From: Trichomonas vaginalis G3
Lineage: Eukaryota; Parabasalia; Trichomonadida; Trichomonadidae
Reading direction: 5' to 3'
Length of the DNA: 64,000 nt
Assembly: GCF_026262505.1 (NCBI RefSeq)
Contig: NC_067208.1
Location: 7,325,962-7,389,961 of the forward strand
Below, in pieces: positions 1 to 9,450 of this stretch; position 1 is the stretch's first letter, and each line of letters opens with the position of its first letter. A program made the translations under genes and the position numbers. The notes under the pieces are model-generated. The model saw only the letters and a program-made list of their open reading frames with translations. It searched no databases and was not told where the DNA came from.

Positions 1-1
1 A

Positions 2-544
2 ACAAAAGTTTTGAACTCAGATGCTTTGAAGAGTCTTATAACAGACAAAGTTGGAGTTGTTGAAAGAAAGTATAAAGACCAAAGAGTTTGTGAAAATGTT
101 GCAAACTTCATTATGGTTTCAAACAATGCTGTTCCGATGAAGTTAGAAAGTTCTGACAGAAGATATGTAGTTGTCAGAACGTCAGATTCTCATATGCAAG
201 ATACAGAATATTTTGACGACTTAGCAGAAACTTTGACATCTGACTTTTACAACCACTTGTTCTCATATTTCATGACATTAGATATTTCTAAGTTCAATCC
301 AAGACAAATTCCACATACCGAAGAGAGACAAACATTGTTAGAAGCAAACAAGAGTGTATATGAACTGTTCATAGATGAAACTGACTTTGTGTCATTAGAT
401 GAAAGGTCATTGTACGATTCGTATAAACAATATTGTCAAGAGTATGGTTATATGACAGCGTCTAAACGAACATTCTTGGCAAATGTCAAAAGTCTTTTAG
501 ATGTTCAGAATGGTGTATATACAAAGAAAATTTTTTCTGAGTAA
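2..544 (+). CDS. SF3 (D5-like) helicase, C-terminal part, copy A
   Basis: The window begins inside this gene, so only its last 180 residues are seen. They match the C-terminal part of the full helicase at 60352-61587. The segment holds the block around VSNNAVPMK and DRRYVVVR, which fits the sensor and arginine-finger region of superfamily 3 helicases. A small C-terminal domain follows. It is the first gene of a rightward run into the candidate ssDNA-binding protein at 578. Confidence 0.8.
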   Translation, partial: TKVLNSDALKSLITDKVGVVERKYKDQRVCENVANFIMVSNNAVPMKLESSDRRYVVVRTSDSHMQDTEYFDDLAETLTSDFYNHLFSYFMTLDISKFNPRQIPHTEERQTLLEANKSVYELFIDETDFVSLDERSLYDSYKQYCQEYGYMTASKRTFLANVKSLLDVQNGVYTKKIFSE

Positions 545-577
545 ATTTAAAAAATATTTTTTTATCCGATAGAAAAG

Positions 578-994
578 ATGACGAAATTCATCTCAGTAAA
601 CAAGTACATGTCAGGACTTAAAGAAGAACTAGACCCATTCACATATTTGAATGTTTACTTCTACCATTTTGAAAAGTCTTCATTCAGCAAAGTTTGGAAC
701 ATCGAACCAGTTAAGTTTGCTATTGTGACTAAAATGGTGCGAAATTTGAAGACTTAGACATAGAAGGTTTGTTAAGCAGTCAAAGAAAGTTTGACAGAAG
801 GTTCTCAAACCTTAAAGAAGGCAAAGCATACAAACTTGTTATACCTTATGAACCAAAAAGACAGACGACTATGAATATTATGAGTCTAAAGTGTAGAAGT
901 TCAAGGTAAATTGGGTAAAAAGATTTTAGAGTCTAAGCCAGTGTTTGCTCCTAAAGAGGAAGAGAACATTGACATTGACCCAGAAATGTTCTAA
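578..994 (+). pseudogene. Candidate ssDNA-binding protein, copy A (broken)
   Basis: This is the same gene as the open copy at 61626-62045, which carries the description. It lies 33 bp after the helicase gene. The copy in A is broken. Confidence 0.6.
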
Positions 995-1010
995 AAATAA
1001 AATTTTATTT

Positions 1011-1457
1011 TTACATGTCAAATTTCTTTTTCTCTGGTTCAGGTTCTTTCTTCTCTTCTTCTACTTTCCTTTCTTTCTTTTCTCTCTTCTTCTTTTCTGG
1101 TGGAGTTATGTCAAACTTCTCAGAACCATATTTTTGTAAAATTGCTTTGTCATTTAATAGCTCTTCTATTCTGTTTTCTATTTCATTTTCAAGAACAGCG
1201 CATGTGTCTTCTTTGCATTCTAAGAAGTTTTGTTGGACTTCATCTCTCCAAGAGGCGTCATCTCTGTCAACAAGTCTGTCATTGACAAATTTTAAGACTG
1301 CTCTGCTTAATGTTTTATGGTTCTTGTCATATTCCCAGAAACAGAACTTTAGAACAAATTCCCCTTTCTTGTTTACACTATGTAAGATTTTATGGTCGAC
1401 AGATGTTTTGCTGTCGAAAAGCTTGTCTCGAACATAGATAGCGAAATCGCTAGACAT
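1011..1457 (-). CDS. Charged unknown protein, copy A
   Basis: A 148-residue protein of no family I recognise. Its first 100 residues are mixed and compact, and the last 40 are a Lys/Glu/Pro-rich tail. It is convergent with the candidate ssDNA-binding gene (16-bp gap) and divergent from the packaging ATPase, with 36 bp between the two start codons. It recurs at 37239-37679 and near 62066-62507, and length differences fall only in the charged tail. Conservation in three copies and tight packing between genes support a real gene. A role with the replication or packaging genes around it is inference only. Confidence 0.65.
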   Translation of the reverse strand: MSSDFAIYVRDKLFDSKTSVDHKILHSVNKKGEFVLKFCFWEYDKNHKTLSRAVLKFVNDRLVDRDDASWRDEVQQNFLECKEDTCAVLENEIENRIEELLNDKAILQKYGSEKFDITPPEKKKREKKERKVEEEKKEPEPEKKKFDM

Positions 1458-1493
1458 TTTCTAAAAGATAAAAATTTTAATTTTTCTAAAAAT

Positions 1494-2364
1494 ATGTTAG
1501 AAAAAAGTTTGCTGACATTGACAAGAAATTTGAGAATGTTTTAAACAAGAACAAGAGGAAGTTAGAAAATGCTCAGATAAAACCCATACATGACAAGTTC
1601 TTATTTGCTCAGAATGGTATAACAGGTCTAATTGCACCACCTGGGTCGGGTAAGACTTTCACTTATCTTAAAATGGCTGCACAACAACAAGAACTAGATG
1701 AGAAGAACCCATTCTATGAGTTAGTAGTCATTTGTAGTACTTCGGTCAATTTGACCAAACCGTCAATTCGTTCAAAGATATTATAAGAAGTCTAAGTTAG
1801 TATGTATAAAGGATACTGAGTTGTTAGATTGGATAAAGAAGTACCAAAGAAGAGTTTTGAAGTAATGCTATAAATGAGTATGTCAATTCGAAGTTTAAAG
1901 ACCCAAATGAGGAAATGCAGAGAATATTAGAGAAGAAACACTTCAGAAACAAACAGAAAGAGATAGAATACATTTCGAAGAAATTGCAATCTTACGATTG
2001 GAAGACTTACCCTCACAGATGTCTTCTTATCTTAGATGATTTCGCCTCTCATCCTTTGTTAAAGAATAGAGAACAAGACATGTGTCGAATTCTTAAGAAG
2101 CTCAGACACTTTAACATTTCAGTCGTAATATGTGTACAGACAGCCAAGAGTTTAAGTAAGGATGTTAAAAGAATACTTACTAACATTATACTTTTCCCCG
2201 GATTGTCCGAAGACGATTTCATGGAACTTATGAAAGAGTCCATGGCAGGTAAGTTTGACAGACATGAACTATGGGAGAAGTACAAAGTCATACAAGACCC
2301 TCATACTTCTTTCAGAATTCATATCTACGCAAACAAAGTTCAAATTGTAAAAAGTCAAGCTTGA
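1494..2364 (+). pseudogene. A32/FtsK-like packaging ATPase, copy A (broken)
   Basis: This is the Polinton genome-packaging ATPase, described at 62544-63420. A Walker A loop (APPGSGKT) and a Walker B strand (CLLILDDFA) are visible. The start chosen is the ATG shared by all three copies in AATATG just after a T-rich stretch, because longer upstream readings would run antisense through the divergent neighbour. The copy in A is broken. Confidence 0.85.
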
Positions 2365-2479
2365 AAAATGTAAGTGTTTAGTCTTAGTCTGTTGTGGTTC
2401 TGCAGCTTTCGGTTCTTCTGGCTTTGGAAGACATTCAGGAAGAGGAACGTCAGTCATCCGTTTGTGTCCTGTCGGAAGG

Positions 2480-2757
2480 AAGAGTTCTTCCAGTTGTCGG
2501 GAAATTTTTTTCCTGTCGGAAGGAAAATATTTTCCTGTCGGAAGGAAAAATTTTTCCTGTCGGAAGGAAAAACTTTTTCTGAAGTTCGACCAAAAAGTTC
2601 TCAATTTTCGAAAATTTGAATGGTTTACGGACGAACAACAGGAAAATTTTTTCCTGTCGGAAGGAAAATTTTTTCCTGTCGGAAGGAAGAGTTCTTCCAG
2701 TTGTCGGGAAATTTTTTTCCAGTTGTCGGGAAAATATTTTCCTGTCGGAAGGAAGGA
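2480..2757 (+). repeat. GGAAGGAA/GTCGGGAA minisatellite, copy A
   Basis: A run of units of about 20 bp in two interchangeable flavours, one containing TTCCTGTCGGAAGGAA and one containing TTCCAGTTGTCGGGAA, separated by A/T runs. Each unit is flanked by TTCC and GGAA, so each can form a small fold. Unit number and order differ in the three copies (38695-39003 and 63525-63747). The block lies between the end of the ATPase gene and the end of the KilA-N gene. Long readings exist on both strands because the units have few stops, so I do not call a gene, although the last 25 codons on the plus strand before 2838 look protein-like. Confidence 0.8.
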
Positions 2758-2847
2758 CTCGGAATGCCAGAAGGATTTGACAAGGCAATTTACCTTATAG
2801 AGCTACCTGAGCCATCTGAAGTCAAGCTTGAAAAATAAATGGTTCAT

Positions 2848-3672
2848 TTACTCTGCTTGTTTGAAGTTGTCAAAATACTCTGTTATTTTTTCCTTTAACA
2901 ATGGCAAATCTTCTTTGAAGGTAAGTATTGTACAACCTTTCATATCATAGTGTGTTTGAGGTAACGTATCTTGAACTATTTGTTTCACATCTTCATTTGG
3001 GGTCATTGAAATCGGTAAGTTTTCGCGATAGAACCAATTTCTGTCAGATTTGTAAATCTTAGCAAGGTCGTAAAAGCTTTTGTTGTTTCTTCTGACTAAA
3101 TGCAACATAACCATATCTTTATCTTCTTCATTTTCCATCTCTTCAGTATAAATCATATACTTATAGTTCTTTTCCTTTCCTTTTGGTACCGAACGTGGTA
3201 TTCTTTTCTGTATGCTTTTGTCTTTTGCTTCAATGACTTCATCTTTTGCTTCAAGCTTGTTTTCCATCTCTTCACGTTCTTGTCTATGAATTTCGTCAAG
3301 AAGTCTGTAAATATAACAAGCATAACGAGGTGAAGCCCACATTGCAACAACATTTACAAGAAGTCTATGTACATACCAACCTCTCAAACCATTTGGCAAA
3401 TTTTTACGATTTTCATGAGTTTTAGGCGACCCCGAAAAAAGTATGTCTCGCTGTGCTTCGCTCAAAAATTCTTGTGTGCTTTGGTTTTTGAACCAATCGT
3501 CTGTATGTTTGGTATCTGGAGCAAAACATGCTGTCAAAATACTTTGCATTTGGTACATATCGTCTTTGACCGAACGAATGAGACGTAACTGTTTGTTATA
3601 CTGTATGTACTCATATTCTTCATTTATGGTTTCATGAACGATAGCAGTTGTTGTGTTCTCTGATGTTGACAT
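2848..3672 (-). CDS. KilA-N domain DNA-binding protein, A-type module
   Basis: A 274-residue protein. Residues 1-46 are a near-constant leader. Residues about 47-137 form a KilA-N DNA-binding domain: DDWFKNQST, then GLRGWYVHRLLVN, then WASPRYACYI, matching the W-x-N-K-S-T and G-x-Y-V-H...W-x-S-P pattern of poxvirus/NCLDV KilA-N proteins. A Lys/Glu-rich coiled segment follows (about 138-175), then a constant C-terminal domain like those that follow KilA-N in large DNA viruses. The start is the Met matching copy B (39923); the longer upstream reading is not shared. Compared with copy B the leader and C-terminus are almost identical, but the KilA-N part is replaced. The target is probably the iterons at 4540-4926 and 5930-6245 (inference). 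Confidence 0.82.
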   Translation of the reverse strand: MSTSENTTTAIVHETINEEYEYIQYNKQLRLIRSVKDDMYQMQSILTACFAPDTKHTDDWFKNQSTQEFLSEAQRDILFSGSPKTHENRKNLPNGLRGWYVHRLLVNVVAMWASPRYACYIYRLLDEIHRQEREEMENKLEAKDEVIEAKDKSIQKRIPRSVPKGKEKNYKYMIYTEEMENEEDKDMVMLHLVRRNNKSFYDLAKIYKSDRNWFYRENLPISMTPNEDVKQIVQDTLPQTHYDMKGCTILTFKEDLPLLKEKITEYFDNFKQAE

Positions 3673-3760
3673 ATCTGTCTTTACATACAAAATAAAAAAA
3701 ATAAATAAAATAAAATTAGCGTTATTTTCTATCTTGTATAAAAGACCAAAAATAAACGCT

Positions 3761-4372
3761 TTACATGTATTTTTCAGCAACTTCGTCAAATAATTTTATA
3801 GCTTTATCTATCTCATCTACTTCAAACGTTTCTTTACCTTTCGTGGGAGCACCATACATTTTCTCAAACTTTTCAAGTAGTTCTGTTTCAGCAGCTCTCA
3901 TATCATTTACAAACACAACCTTGACTCTATTGACTGTATTGTCATATCTTTGAGTTATATTATATGTTCTTCCTATCTTATATCTCTTTGTATTGAAGTC
4001 CTTCGGTTTCTGAACGATGTAAAGTAAGCCTTCACTGCAACGTTCCGTATCGAATGAACCATATGTTATGAAGTTATATCCAACAACTGGGTCTAACCAT
4101 AACAAAACTATTGGTATAAGACTTTTGTCGATGAGATATGCTGCAGTTCCATAGAATCTTACCGATATCATAAGCTCAGGATTTCTTGTCAAAATTTTCT
4201 GAGTTGAAGCAATTCCAACCCAATGGGATGTTTTCTTTCCAGATAGTGTTAGAATGTCTGACAAAGAATATTTGTTGTATTTCTTTGAGTATCTTACGTT
4301 TAAATCACCAATTCTAACCATTTTGGTGTCATTGTCTATCTTTCTAACTGTTTCAAACTCAATGTTTGTCAT
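3761..4372 (-). CDS. KilA-N-like plus T5orf172 protein, copy A
   Basis: A 203-residue protein with two parts. Residues about 20-100 read like a KilA-N/MSV199-type DNA-binding domain (YSLSDILTLSGKK followed by W-V-G-I-A). Residues about 110-200 read like a T5orf172 domain, a GIY-YIG-related fold: GLLYIVQ, then YKIGRTYNITQRYDN. The pairing is known from large DNA viruses and phages. The start codon faces the iteron array at 4540-4926, as expected for a site-specific regulator or replication-initiation factor (inference). Against the B copy (40011-40622) nearly all residues agree, but a tight cluster at about 46-51 differs, inside the likely recognition helix. Confidence 0.8.
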   Translation of the reverse strand: MTNIEFETVRKIDNDTKMVRIGDLNVRYSKKYNKYSLSDILTLSGKKTSHWVGIASTQKILTRNPELMISVRFYGTAAYLIDKSLIPIVLLWLDPVVGYNFITYGSFDTERCSEGLLYIVQKPKDFNTKRYKIGRTYNITQRYDNTVNRVKVVFVNDMRAAETELLEKFEKMYGAPTKGKETFEVDEIDKAIKLFDEVAEKYM

Positions 4373-4464
4373 TTTCTGTTCTTACATACAAAATAAAAAA
4401 ATAAATAAAAATAAAACTAACTTTATTTTATTTATTTTGTATAAAAGATATGATTTCAGGGATT

Positions 4465-4500
4465 TTTTTTACGAAGTGTAAAAGTTCACTTCGTAAAAAA
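4465..4500. terminator. A/T-flanked hairpin upstream of the T5orf172 gene, copy A
   Basis: A 14-bp perfect stem, TTTTTTACGAAGTG paired with CACTTCGTAAAAAA, with an 8-base loop. It is kept in copy B at 40715-40750 with a change only in the loop. It lies between the T5orf172 gene start and the iteron array, so it may be an operator or replication structure rather than a terminator; the class given is a guess. Confidence 0.5.
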
Positions 4501-4539
4501 TAACAGTTATATAATGAAATTTGGTCATTTTTTTCGGCA

Positions 4540-4926
4540 AAAATAAAGTTTAGGGTAGATGGTTAGATCTCACCTCTTTTCTCACCTAATTTTTCACCTC
4601 TTGAATTTTCATGATTTCATCGTAAATGTTTTGTCAAGACTTCTTCGTATATGTTTTGTCAAGACTTCTTCGTAAATGATTTGTCAAGACTTCTTCGTAT
4701 ATGTTTTGTCAAAACTTCATCGTCAATGAGTGTAAATGACCCAAAAATATATTTTAGGTGAAGAGGTGAGATCTCACCTCTTTTTTCACCTCTTTTCTCA
4801 CCCCATATGTCCTTACTGAAAAAGTATGTGTTCCATATGTCATTTTACTCAGAATTTTATACAGAATTCGGCAAAAATATATTTTAGGTGAAGAGGTGAG
4901 ATCTCACCTGTTTTTTCACCTCTTTT
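4540..4926. promoter_or_regulatory. Iteron array A1 (GGTGA type)
   Basis: The array holds three palindromes centred on AGATCT. Two, at 4763-4780 and 4893-4910, read GAGGTGAGATCTCACCTC. The first, near 4555-4576, is a hybrid whose left half is the B-type GGGTAGATGGTTAGATCT and whose right half is CACCTC. Further half-sites (TTCACCTC, TCTCACC) follow each palindrome. The spacer between units (from CATATGTCCTTACTG to GAATTCGGCAAAAATATA) is the same as in copy B. This looks like a binding array for the flanking DNA-binding proteins, perhaps a replication origin or control region. Confidence 0.75.
4616..4735 (+). repeat. 31-bp tandem repeat inside array A1
   Basis: About four copies of a unit containing CTTCGTAWATGTTTTGTC and AAGACTT. 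The block is absent from the matching place in copy B. It looks like a local expansion within the array. Confidence 0.7.
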
Positions 4927-5841
4927 TCACAAGCGTCTTACATGAATTGTACGATGTATATTTGAAATCCTAAACAGTTTTGTAGCTTCTATTTCTTCTT
5001 TTAGTACATCGAATGTTTTAACAATGCCGAAAGTTTCTTTATATTTCTTCTTGACATCTGAAAGAAGGAAATCGTCAGCAGTTGGATAGTTTTTGTTTAG
5101 AAATGTCAACATGTCCATTTTATCTTCTGCTGGTTTCTCTGCTTCTTTCTTTAAGTCAGCATAGTCGTTTCGCATACGTTCTATCTCTTTGACGGAGTAG
5201 TTATATTTCCTCATTGCTGCTTTACATTTAGAACATTGTGGGTTCATTTTTGCGTTATATTCTGAAACCTTACCTGCTAAAACAACTAAGGCGTCAATGG
5301 TTTTCTTTAACTCAAAAGTTGCGGGTTTTATTTGTCCGTTCCATACTTTACCTCTTCTATCTTTATCTCTTATCTGCCATACACATTCAGCAACTAACGA
5401 AACAAAGTTGTCGTAGGTCTTAAATTCTTCAGATTTATATATGTCAGAAACATTCTTATATACCATATCGCAGTCTTTGTCCATGACTTTGTGGTTGCAA
5501 TGAAATCCAAGAAACTCATAGTTAACCTTACGTATGAACTTCTTTATTTCTACTGAGTCAGTTGCTTTGACTTCTATTTCATCGAATTCAGGAATAGTGA
5601 GCTTTTGTTGTTGGATTTCAGGAAGTTTAGGTAGATGGTCAATAATATCCTGCATTTCATAAAGATATTGTTCATTTGTTTCATCTTTTGCAGTGCAATC
5701 TAAATCTCCTTGGAGAAGTTCTTGCTTTATCTTCTGGATTGTTGTTTCGAAAGTAAACGAATCTGGAATGAAGCTTTTCATTTCTACTAACATTGAAGTT
5801 GGGTTCATGACTAACGAGTTTGGTGCTGTTGTTGCTAACAT
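4927..5841 (-). CDS. 304-aa unknown protein flanked by iterons, copy A
   Basis: I do not recognise the family. The protein has an acidic N-terminal half, a Cys/His-containing middle (HCNHK and CSKCKAAMRKY, which could bind zinc), a Lys/Glu-rich helical segment at about 215-245, and a basic C-terminal 45 residues that read like a small winged-helix or HTH domain ending in HVRRL. The gene lies exactly between the two iteron blocks (4540-4926 and 5930-6245), whose repeats are in opposite orientations. Differences from copy B (42474-43388) are concentrated in the last 45 residues. A role as the iteron-binding initiator or partitioning factor is an inference from position and this pattern. Confidence 0.7.
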   Translation of the reverse strand: MLATTAPNSLVMNPTSMLVEMKSFIPDSFTFETTIQKIKQELLQGDLDCTAKDETNEQYLYEMQDIIDHLPKLPEIQQQKLTIPEFDEIEVKATDSVEIKKFIRKVNYEFLGFHCNHKVMDKDCDMVYKNVSDIYKSEEFKTYDNFVSLVAECVWQIRDKDRRGKVWNGQIKPATFELKKTIDALVVLAGKVSEYNAKMNPQCSKCKAAMRKYNYSVKEIERMRNDYADLKKEAEKPAEDKMDMLTFLNKNYPTADDFLLSDVKKKYKETFGIVKTFDVLKEEIEATKLFRISNIHRTIHVRRL

Positions 5842-5929
5842 GTTCTTACAATAAAAATAAAAAATATTTTTTTTAAAAAAACTAACTTTATTTTTTCTAT
5901 CTTAAGGAAATTCATGAAAATTCAAGAGG

Positions 5930-6245
5930 GTGAAAAAACAGGTGAAATCTCACCTCTTCACCTAAACTTTATTTTTGCCGAATTCTGTATAAAATTCATG
6001 AGTTTTGTGTGTTTTCTACGATGGTAGAAAAAAGGGTGAAAAAAGAGGTGAGATCTCACCTCTTCACCTAAATTATATTTTTGCCGAATTCAGCAACAAA
6101 ATTCAACGGGTGAAAAAACAGGTGAGAAAACAGGTGAGATCTCACCTCTTCACCTAAATTATATTTTTGCTGAATTCAGCAACAAAATTCAACGGGTGAA
6201 AAAAGAGGTGAAAAAACAGGTGAGATCTCACCTCTTCACCTAAAC
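5930..6245. promoter_or_regulatory. Iteron block A2 (GGTGA type)
   Basis: Four palindromic units with the core GGTGAGATCTCACC (one imperfect) and half-sites GGGTGAAAAA and CTTCACCT, spaced by a conserved stretch with TTTTTGCCGAATTC. Orientation is opposite to block A1. A remnant of the B-type motif, GATGGTAGAAA, survives near 6019. The block fills the gap between the 304-aa protein gene and the virion-like paralog gene. Confidence 0.75.
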
Positions 6246-6253
6246 TTTATTTT

Positions 6254-7115
6254 TCAATACTTTTTCAGCACTTTTCCGTAGTTATATATGAAAGACAATT
6301 CGAGATAAAAGTCATAGTACAATGGAATAATATGTTGCACACCATTTGTTGTGAACCAAACTTGAAAGTCAGAGAAACTGTTACTAGGTGGTTCGTAGAA
6401 TTTAGAAGCAAAGTCATAAAAGTCCTTACCAATACATAGAAAACTATTGTTGCTTGAACTGAAACTTGCATGACACATAACATTTTGAGGGTCAAATACG
6501 TTTCTATAAACTGTCAAATCTGCTGGTGGAAGTATAAATTTAAATGGACCATCTGGTGGTAATGGTTCGTTCTGGTTTAGTAACCGAAGAAATTGTGCCC
6601 AAGAACGTTTGTCTACTTTCCAAAATAAAAACTCTGTATCTCTTGGAGGGTTAATTTCAATCTTTTGAAATGAAACGGTGGAGTTCATCTTGTCATATTC
6701 TAGTTTCAGATAGTATGTTCCATTTAGTAAAGAGTCATATTTTTTCTTGAAATTCCCAATAATATTGTTCATTTGAGTTTGAAAGTCATTTAGAGTTTTC
6801 TCAAGACTTTCGTCTGAACGAATTGTAAAGATTTTCATTTTCGTCAAATTTGTCTATGAGACCATCAGAACCTTTATACTGCCCATGAAAATATACTGCG
6901 AACATAAACGCGTTAGTTCTATTTGAAAACAAAACTCTTCTAAATCCTATTGCCTTTGCATCTGAAGGACTTTGAAGCCAACGAATTGGATAGTCAAACC
7001 TGTATGCTCGGGATGAAATTTCTTCATCTGAAATAGTCCTACCAGCATTTGTAAAGATATAGTCTAACGGTTTTGTATCTGCTACTTTTGGTTCTTGTTT
7101 TTCAACCTGAAGCAT
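6254..7115 (-). pseudogene. Virion-like paralog 1, copy A (broken)
   Basis: A gene related along much of its length to the one at 14188-15036. Shared landmarks are YRFDYPLRW-like text near the start, HASFS..NSFLC in the middle, and the run FYEPPS...DFQVWFTT...IIPLY...FYLELSFIYNY at the end. That final pattern of alternating hydrophobic strands resembles C-termini of Polinton/adenovirus-like vertex or minor capsid proteins, but this is only a visual likeness. The copy is broken. Confidence 0.65.
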
Positions 7116-7266
7116 TTAATATATGTAAAAATTATTGTTTTAAAATGGTATGCCATTTCATATTTCTCATCTAACAAACAAGTTTTCCCAACGGTCTTCT
7201 CCAACAAACTCAGCGTACATTTCAAATAAAATTAAAAAAAATGTCACTTTTTTTAAAATAAATTTT

Positions 7267-9421
7267 TTATTTCATGCAATGTTTTATTTCTGTGCCGTCT
7301 TCAAGTATGCCCCAGTACTTACGCTTGGAGAGGACATGAACTTCGGAAATACCTTATCTAGCTTAAAACAGCCCATCTTTTCACCGACCATTCCCATTTC
7401 AATGAGTTTGTTGTATCCTTCTTCGTTCGTCATGAGTGCGTCAATGTTCTCATAGTAAACCTTCACTTTGGATTTGAACTTCGGAGAAGAATTTGTTGTA
7501 GTTGTCAAGGACTGCCTTTGCGAACTGAGGGTAAGACCAATGTTCGACAATAGGTTTTAATGTGGTTACTAAGCCACTTTGACCTTGAGTGAATTCGTAC
7601 TTCAAAACAAAAGGAGAAAACCTTTCAACAAAGTTGTCGACCTTCTCATAATGTTTTACTTCATCTCTTGAGGTTTCTTAATGGAATATCCCCATGTTCG
7701 AATTCATAAGCAATTTGAGTGTCATTGCAAGTTTGGGGTTTGAAGCTTTCCTAATATCATACAGTTTGTTGTATGACTTTTCCAACTGTATAGTTCCTTC
7801 CCGGGAACTCACCATCTTCGTTTGGAATTCCAGTCGGAATATATTGGACAAACCTCATGTATGCAGCGTTAAGGTCGACATAGTATATTTTTTCATCTGA
7901 GTCGAACTTGTCGCAACCAATTGGTCCAGTTTTGTGGAAATTCAAGTGAGTCTCTTATCTTCTGAGAAACTTCTCCTGTTATCTCATAAACATCGTCGAA
8001 GCAACCTGTTTCATATAAAACCTTCTGACCTAACTCAGATGCTCTCCAATACAATTTGACGTCAATTGGATGTCTCAATGGAAGTTTGTTTATAGCATCT
8101 TGAAGTTCTTGCAACCTCATTGGAAGTTCTTCTGGTTCAGGTTGGTATCCGAACAAACCAACTCCTTGTGGAACTGTGTACTTCTTTTGTACTATAACTT
8201 TTGTCTGGAACAACTTTTGGTCTTGCTAACAATGAAAAGTTTGTTTCGTCTTTTGGTACAAAAGTTCTGTCAGCTTGTCATCTGGAATTGGTTCCAACAA
8301 ACCTTTCTCGAAAAGAATGTTTACAGCTCTGACAATGTTGCACTTGCCTTTTCCGAACAATGGGTTTGTAAGACTTTCGTTCAACATGAAAGTGGTTGTG
8401 GACAATTACAATCTTCAACCATGGTAAGTCTTTGTCAACAACATAGTCGTCATGTGAAGAACCTTTAGCTGTAGGTATGTTGACTCGGATATTGACATTT
8501 GCCAACGGTGCAATTTTTGCCAATTGACCTCTGAGAATGTACCTTGTCTTCACACATGACTCAAGATACTCATCTTCTCATCTGTAACAAGACCAGAGTT
8601 CCTGAGACATGTAAGAATACAAGGTTCATTGACAATTGTTTCAATTGAATTGTAAATTCCATACTTGTCAAGTCAATGTCAGACTTATTTCTGAAGGGGA
8701 AGTATCCAGCATGTTGTCTGACTGCTTGAGGGTTAGGTTGGTACCATTCGAAACTTGACACTTGCAATTCCTTCAATTGCATTCAAAATGTCTGAGTCGG
8801 AGTCAACCATTTGTTCTCTCTTTGTAGTCTTGAAAGCGTCAAGAAGTTGTGCGGCTGTTGTGACATTGCCGTGTGCATAGTAAATGTGACCATCCAAATC
8901 TGTTTATGGTCAATCTGAGATTGTGTCCTTTCTTATTTCCGTCTTGTATGGCAGCAAGTACACCCATGAAGCCTTCTTTGTTCTTTCCTTCGTCAAAGTT
9001 TACTGTAAAGGTTCGACCAGATGTAATTTGACTTCTAACTTCACGATACTTTTCATATGCATATCTTGTTCTTTCCATGGGAGCATGTGTGTCTTCACTT
9101 TTCCTTTTTTTCCTTCTCAAAGGATGCAATGGTTCGTCATGTTTCCAGTAAATCTGGCAAAGCCGTCGTGTCCTTCAACTTGAGGTTCACTAACATCGAA
9201 AGGCATGTCCATAAGACGTTCTTCTTCTAACCTCTCTAGTCTGTTTGGATAATTGGCAACGTGCTGTTTCCAAATCCATTTCGTAGCGAAGACCAGACAA
9301 TTTGTCATAGACTTTTATGGGTCTTCCCTTCCTATATTTAAACTTCTTCGAAACTCTCCAACCATATCTTTGCAACTCTGCTTTTATCTAGCAGACTTTC
9401 TGTCCATTCTATTGGGGGCAT
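7267..9421 (-). pseudogene. Family B DNA polymerase, copy A (broken)
   Basis: This is the Polinton replicative polymerase, described at 44639-46791, where more of it reads open. The first codon is the ATG at 9419-9421 after TTTTTATAAAA. The copy in A is clearly broken, several times. Confidence 0.85.
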
Positions 9422-9450
9422 TTTTATAAAAATAAAAAATATTTTTTTCT

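Noticed and set aside
1015-1437. 140-aa plus-strand frame rich in Phe and Ser
   Set aside because: It is antisense to the charged protein gene; its composition comes from the Lys/Glu codons of the real gene.
2374-2838. Possible protein genes through the minisatellite on both strands
   Set aside because: Repeat units lack stops by chance in several frames and the frames differ among copies. Only the short segment before 2838 looks protein-like, which is too little for a call.
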